Shown here: piece after piece, positions 58,690 to 64,000 of the stretch
Numbering within the stretch: the first letter of the stretch is position 1
Layout of the letters: the number at the start of each line of letters is the position of its first letter
Assembly: GCA_024704765.1 (NCBI GenBank)
Contig: JAKMXF010000332.1
Coordinates: 797,995-861,994, forward strand
Direction: 5' to 3'
DNA from: Oopsacas minuta
Lineage: Eukaryota > Porifera > Hexactinellida > Lyssacinosida > Leucopsacidae
DNA length: 64,000 nt
Made by a program: the position numbers and the translations under genes
The notes under the pieces: generated by a model
Told to the model about the DNA's origin: nothing
The model's database searches: none
The model's input: only the letters and a program-made list of their open reading frames with translations

Positions 58690-60040
58690 TTTAACAGTAA
58701 TCTGTATAGTAATACCACACATATTGTATACACGAATTTGGGTTGAGATTCTTCTACGTAAAAGTCGTGAAGAGTTCACAAATTTGTGAGTGTATTTCCA
58801 TATCTTCTGTTTTGACGGAATTTAATGAATATGATATATTACACTTATGGTTACCCGAATGAAATCTTGTCAACAAAGAACGAATTATGACTGAATAGCT
58901 CTGGTTCTCTACATTTATTATTTAAGAATTATATTGAATGTGTAAGTATATACTTAACTCTAAGTGCCTTGAATGCAGGTTGTATGTAGATTACATGCAT
59001 CATCATAGATAATCGTTGAAGGTGGAGTGCTGAAGTGAGTGAGTATACTTTTGGGGATAGTAAGAGTTGATTGCCTTTCGCGTATTACTTGGAGTCATAA
59101 CAGTACTTGTGTTTGCATGCAAAAACTAGAAACAATGAGAAAACTTCCAGTGCTTGGGACACACCTTTTTACATCCCACTGATGTCTCTCAAGTAGTCTC
59201 GTAAAAATAGGTATCTTAGATTAGTATATTCATATTATAATTCTAGGAATGAAATCCATGTTTTTGTGTCAATACCAACTTGCTTATAATTCTTTGAAAC
59301 GCGGGAAATAATTGTGAATGTCATCGGGAGCCGGTGGAACTTCGACAAGTCTTTGAGTCGGCGTTTTGAAAGAGCATCGATGTGCAATAATATGAAATTC
59401 AATAGGGCAGTAATGTTAGAATGGAAACAAACACTTTAGGTGACAAAATTTGGCTGATGGGAATTGATAATATTTCTAAATTTTGAATTCTTGAACATAG
59501 ATTCGAAAGCTTGGATTATCAATGAATTTACCGTGGGACAATCCAACTAACAATTGACACTCGTTCTTCGTAAATAGAGACATTTGGAATATTCCAGAGA
59601 GAGGTTCTGACTGACACAATTCCTAGATAACTTGTTTACGTTTCGAAGGTTGCGACCAATTTTGATGTAATCTCTCATTTGTACAACACTGAAATTAATA
59701 TTATCACCAAACTCATTTGGATTTGGTGCATCTATCGTTGTAAGTTTCTTCTAATACCTACAAAACAGGTGTAGTAGCATTCTTCTCACAACGGGAGTAT
59801 GAATGAATATTCGTTCAGCTAACAAATAAGTTAGAGTATTTGAGACTCATCCAATAAAGGCTGAAGTATTTTTTTTGATTGTCCCCATTTTAATACAATC
59901 CATTTTAATCACGTCAAGTTTATCTTCCCAAGTTGTACAAGCAAAGTTGATTCTATATTCATTATCTACCTTACTTAAATGAGCATTCCAAGCATGCTGG
60001 AAATATGATATTTCAATTGTCCTTGTCTTTCTATTCTTCG
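58690..60040 (-). pseudogene. KDZ transposase relic (copy B)
   Basis: Reading right to left on the minus strand, blocks match copy A in order. QHAWNAHLSKVDNEYRINFA and VIKMDCIKMGT match VYQVWNAYLRTVDIDYDSN and VIILDGIAMGT. RLVEVPPAPDDIHNYFPRFK lies near the KLVEIFSTKRKLLQLFPSIH block. FACKHKYCYDSK matches IACKHRICYGFQ, STIIYDDACNLHTTC matches KVIIYDNACNLHKTC, and FHSGNHKCNISYSLNSVKT with SQICELFTTF matches FHSTNHKCNPSYSFRSIQT with SQICEQLFSS. Frames are broken throughout. The first Asp is in a changed context (Asp-Cys instead of Asp-Gly). Confidence 0.78.
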
Positions 60041-60049
60041 CATGTAATT

Positions 60050-61390
60050 ACCTTTTGCTCTAAAAGTACTTAAACATACATAAAATGTTTATACTTAGGC
60101 ATTGCCTTTGTTAATGTGAAACTCGTGTCAGCTCCACATGAGATTAAAATTAGCAAGCTTGCAGGAGGGTGGTGTGAAATCAAGGAAGTATCTAGGAATG
60201 CCAGACGTTCCTATAGTGCATGATTATTGATGGAATTGTACACAGGATCGTGCTCGGAATAACTTGTATTACCTCTGGTGTGAAATAATGACAAAAATGA
60301 AGATATTCTTCCACTAGCCAACCAAATGCAGATGGCCAATATTAACCAAGTTCTAACCAACACTGGCCTATATGGATATATTTTCTATTTGTGGTAATGT
60401 TGCTTTATAACTTTGTGGTTATGCATAATATAATTGACTTTTGGGGTCAACAATTTAGTATGCATGCACTCTGGACTTCAACTATCTAGTAGGATGAAAA
60501 GATGACACATAATGATAATCATGAGTATGATATCAATTACCCAATAATTATCAATGATAATGGAATATTCACGATTAAGTACCTTGACTACAATTCACTT
60601 CTTATTTATCCCTGGTCCAGAAAATAATTATAGTGTCTAGTCCTTATATTTCTTAGTTCACGGTATTCGCTGTCTCACCTAATGGAATGGACAAACACAA
60701 AAGATCGTTTGTAGCCTCTGGGCATTCTTCAAGAACACTCGTCAAGAGTTTATTGTGATTGTTAATATGGATGGTAATGCATTTATCAAATTTTAAGCTA
60801 TCTGCCCAATATTCATGTTATATGGCTCTTAAAATAGAAACCTTCTTCAGCTAGCGCTACCAAAGGGAGGAGCCGAGGGGTGGAATGAAAATTTTTGATT
60901 TGGAATTCCCATAGCAATAAATTGATTCTCATACCCACGGCAATCCTGTAGTATTTCACTTATAATACATCGATGGTAAGAAATCGATTGGAAACATCAA
61001 ATTTATGTGAAAGTAGTATTTCATATGTGTTTAGCGGAATTCAAGATACTTAAGGATAAGATATTTATCGTTATAGTATTTGTTAATATTGCAAACCCAT
61101 GAGTTTTAACAATAGTTTCGAAACAAGGGTGATTTTGAAAATTTTAGTTTCCAGGGTGTAATTCCACACTAATGTATTGCAGTACATCAGAATAAGTTAT
61201 GAAACGAATTAGGTATTCACAGACTACCAATTTAAATCAATATCTGGCTACCTGACTACCTGGGCAGGAAGAGAGTCATATATTTCATTTTGTTTGGTGT
61301 AAATATTTCATTTTTTAAACTCTCAAGACAAATTGTTTGGTCTATATCTTCTCAAATTAGTTGAAATATACTAATTTGAGTTCAAAATAA
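60050..61390. other. Probable 5' remains of KDZ copy B, otherwise unassigned
   Basis: By comparison with copy A, the N-terminal zinc-rich exons and right terminus should fall here. I could not align any block confidently or find the GTAGCGCATGCGCTAC-type terminal palindrome; only an AGCTAGCGCTAC near 60850 is reminiscent. Confidence 0.35.
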
Positions 61391-61396
61391 CAAGTA

Positions 61397-61958
61397 CAGT
61401 GGAACCCCGCTTAATGGCCACCTCGATATACCGGCCACTGTTTAAAGTCCCGTTTAATATACTATAGACATTAACATTAATTTATTTCAGAATTCCGGCC
61501 ATACTTTTAGAACGAAACCCTATTTTAACCTCAGAAGTACGACCAATCTTAACAATAGGAATCACTATTGGATGTTTGAAAACGAAAACAATTTCTGGAC
61601 AATTAAATAACAATACTTTGGAGTGTATACATATAAATGCAAAGCAGATTAATGAGACAGCAATTCATACGTTATTAATGGCATCGAGCAAACGTAATGA
61701 CTGATGACCTCACTTTGATATCTTCTATTTGAAGATAGAGTTAACGAAAAGGCCATTTATGCATGTTTTTCAGATAGCAAACAATCAAAGTTAGATGCAT
61801 ATTTTAACTAATAATTATGTATTAGCATGTTATAATTATTATAGTATGGTAAATATTAATAAAATATGGTTTCTTTCAAAAGTTTCACAATTACGGCCCC
61901 CGAAATTATGGCCATTTTTCTCGGTCCCATGGGTGACCGTATTTTCGGGGTTCCACTG
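61397..61958. mobile_element. Pogo/Tigger-type MITE, 562 bp
   Basis: Left end CAGTGGAACCCCGCTTAATG; complement of the right end CAGTGGAACCCCGAAAATAC. Both are bordered by TA (61395-61396 and 61959-61960). The interior has GGCCAC/GGCCAT repeats facing inward at both ends, typical of pogo-like termini, and no transposase. The frame at 61795-62061 runs over its border and is not a gene. Confidence 0.82.
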
Positions 61959-62586
61959 TATCTTCAATATATACCCCTTTGCTCTAAGTTATAAATATAT
62001 GATACGAATAGATTTAATGAGACCAGAAAAGTGGGATTTTTTGAGAGTAACATGTATATAAATTGAATAGAATAACTATAGAAACTGTTGAGAGTTCAAG
62101 CTGTACAACAAGTTTCAGCATCAAATATATATCGGACTGCGAAAAAGTTTTGAATTCTCATCAAGTGTACATGGATTTAGGTAAGAAACTAATATAATTG
62201 AGTTTAATTATGATACTAATATGATACTATAATATACATATTTCCGGAAGCTTATATATATAAATCGTCCTCTACGTTACAAGTACAACATATCACTATT
62301 TGACTTGAGCAACTATTATACACCGAAGAGCAGAATTCCGATCAATAGAAATATGCTAATATTCATCGAAATTTAGAATTTTTTGATATTTTGTACAGTC
62401 ATGATGATGTAATTATCACGTGATGAATTTGCATTTTTCAGAATCATGACATCAGGACATATGTCATATTGAGGGATACATGTGATTCAATTTCAAACTT
62501 CTATCATGTACATTGGCTGAGCAGTGGTTAATAATGTGATTTTTGTAAACCCAAAAAGGTGAAAATGATGTCATAATTTTATAATA

Positions 62587-62750
62587 CAGTGGAATCCGCT
62601 TAATCGGGACTCGGATGATCGGGATATCGAATCGGTTAATCGAGATTTTTTATCTTGATTACCGATTATTTCATCGTTCATAATTAGTTAATCCGTAATT
62701 CTTATCACGTAACTGAATATGAAAATTCTATTCATTAAATGGAACATCTA
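62587..62750. mobile_element. Pogo-like left end, cut by the maT-like element
   Basis: After a TA the sequence reads CAGTGGAATCCGCTTAATCG, then repeats of AATCGG/AATCGAG around 62600-62650. This is a pogo-type terminus different from the 61397 MITE. The next transposon starts at 62751, so the rest of this one, if present, lies past the right edge of the window. Confidence 0.55.
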
Positions 62751-64000
62751 CAGGGTGTCTAATAAGTTCTGTTATACATTTTCGCGCCTTAGACAGTAGC
62801 TATTAATATACTTATGAAGTAATCTTCTAGAATTTCTTGTAGCATTTTTGGCGCTCTTTCAAATTATACCAAGTATATATCATTCAAGTTGATGATTTCC
62901 CAGAAAATCATGCTAGAAGAAATTCGTTCAAAAATTGTCACTTTTCACGAATCTGGATTTAGCAATAGTGAAATTCTAAAAAGGCTAAAAAATGATAAAG
63001 TGAATCCCATGTTGATCTATCGCACAATAAAACGATATATAGAGACTGACAGCGTGTCCGACAGGAAACGAATTGGTCGTCCAAGATCCGCCCGCACACC
63101 AGCCCTGAAGAATAGTGTTAGATGTCAAATCCTAAGAAATCCCCGGCGTTCAATGCGAAAAATGTCTCGTGAATTCTGTGTCAATCACGAAACGATGCGG
63201 AAATTGGTTGTAGAGGACCTAGGAATGAAGTCCTATAAGCGGAAAACGTACACCATCTTAATGACTCCATACGTCGTAAGCGATTCGAAAGATGCATACA
63301 ACTAAAAGCCCGATTCGCTCCTGGGACTGAAGATCAGATTCTCTTCTCAGATGAGAAGCTGTTCACGGTTGAGGAGGCAAGCAATCGTCAAAACCACCGT
63401 ATACTTGCTTCTCGAAGTCAGGATATCTCAGATAGCATCAAGTACATTGATAGAGTCCAGAAGCCTCTTTCTCTGATGGTATGGGCGGGAGTGTCGGCAG
63501 ACTCACGGACAAACCTGATTTTTGTCCCCCAAGGAGTGGAAATAAACTCCCAGACGTACAGAGAACTGGTCTTGGAGCCTGAAATTGCGTCTGCGGGTGA
63601 GAAGCTCTTTCAAAACCATCCTTGGACTTACCAACAAGACTCTGCGCCTGCACATGCTTCAAAAGTATCCCAGAGTTGGTTCCGTGAGCAAAATATCGAT
63701 TTCATAAGTAAGGATGAATGGCCACCATCAAGCCCAGATTTAAACCCACTCGACTATTCTGTTTGGGCAAACTTGGAGAGCAGGGCCTGTGCGAAATCTC
63801 ACAAGAGTTTGGAGTCCCTCAAAGTTAGTTTGTTGAGTGAATGGCAGAAAATCCCACAGGAGGAGCTGCGAAAAGCTGTCCATCAGTTTCGGAGCAGACT
63901 AACTTCCGTAATTCATAAAAAGGGAGGCTATATTGAATGATATTTGTAATTTGTAATTAGGAACATAAGTCCTAAGAAGATAGAAAGTGTCATGGCTTTA
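62751..64000 (+). mobile_element. maT-like Tc1/mariner element (DD37D), right end outside window
   Basis: After TA 62749-62750 the element begins CAGGGTGTCTAATAAGTTCT, and its transposase starts 138 bp later. The mirrored right end is not reached within the last 60 bases after the stop codon. Confidence 0.7.
62889..63940 (+). pseudogene. maT-like transposase, one frameshift
   Basis: An N-terminal paired-type HTH half (FHESGFSNSEILKRLKNDKV, RKRIGRPRSARTPALKNSVR) and a second HTH (RKMSREFCVNHETMRKLVVE, MKSYKRKTYT) run to about 63252. The frame then shifts by one base and continues HLNDSIRRKRFERCIQLKAR. The first Asp is in ILFSDEKLFTVEE, then MVWAGVSADS, the second Asp in TYQQDSAPAHASKVS, and the third in PDLNPLDYSVWANLES. 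37 residues separate the last two Asp, the maT-type DD37D signature. It ends VIHKKGGYIE with TGA at 63938-63940. A single indel near 63253 is the only visible defect, so it is a recent arrival. Confidence 0.87.

Noticed and set aside
61795-62061. 88-residue plus-strand frame
   Set aside because: It spans the right border of the pogo-type MITE, so it cannot be an ancestral gene.

Overview
The window is AT-rich DNA of an animal nuclear genome, most likely an arthropod. It has no operons. Genes carry GT-AG introns, and Tc1/mariner, hAT, P-like, PIF/Harbinger and KDZ-type DNA transposons dominate. The mix (P-like THAP relics, many mariners, low GC) would fit a crustacean such as a copepod, but nothing here fixes the species. 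No rRNA, tRNA, CRISPR array or bacterial gene was recognised. The only host gene recognised with confidence is the first coding exon of the mRNA 3'-end endonuclease CPSF73 (CPSF3), minus strand, 32552-32837.

Left part (1-32 kb): a Tc1/mariner-superfamily 3' end cut by the window edge; a 32-bp tandem repeat; a GTF2IRD2-like hAT relic (3.1-4.8 kb); a hAT-type MITE; a decayed copy of a Cys-rich gene whose intact relative lies at 54-56 kb; a long RNA-type hairpin (9.29 kb); an internally deleted mariner (9.54-10.64 kb); a foldback MITE (13.59-14.51 kb); a 2.8-kb Harbinger element with intact transposase and a Myb/SANT partner broken by one stop (16.41-19.26 kb); another hAT relic (22.4-23.4 kb); and two P-element-like relics with THAP domains (24.7-29.2 kb).

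Centre (32-42 kb): the CPSF3 exon stands about 0.9 kb from a KDZ/Zisupton-type transposon (33776-40503). That element carries a spliced Ulp1-type protease gene ending in a PHD finger on the plus strand. A multi-exon transposase gene with Cys-rich zinc-binding segments runs convergently on the minus strand, 7 bp away. A Tc1 element sits inside its right terminal repeat. A third P-like relic follows (41.0-42.6 kb).

Right part (43-64 kb): a TTF-zinc-finger hAT is inserted, with a perfect 8-bp duplication, inside the reading frame of a second hAT (42990-49013). Then come mariner and hAT relics, a full-length decayed mariner (52176-53506), and an uninterrupted 569-residue ORF (54114-55823) of a putative unnamed transposase family. 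A second, decayed KDZ element (about 56.3-60.0 kb) with the same gene layout is split by a mariner. A pogo-type MITE and a maT-like (DD37D) element running off the right edge complete the window.

The insertions form a readable stratigraphy: Tc1 in KDZ, hAT in hAT, mariner in KDZ, Harbinger in a possible hAT, maT in a pogo end. Most coding copies are broken. The two with clean frames are the Harbinger transposase and the 569-residue ORF; the Ulp1/PHD exons also splice in frame, although their 5' end is disturbed.
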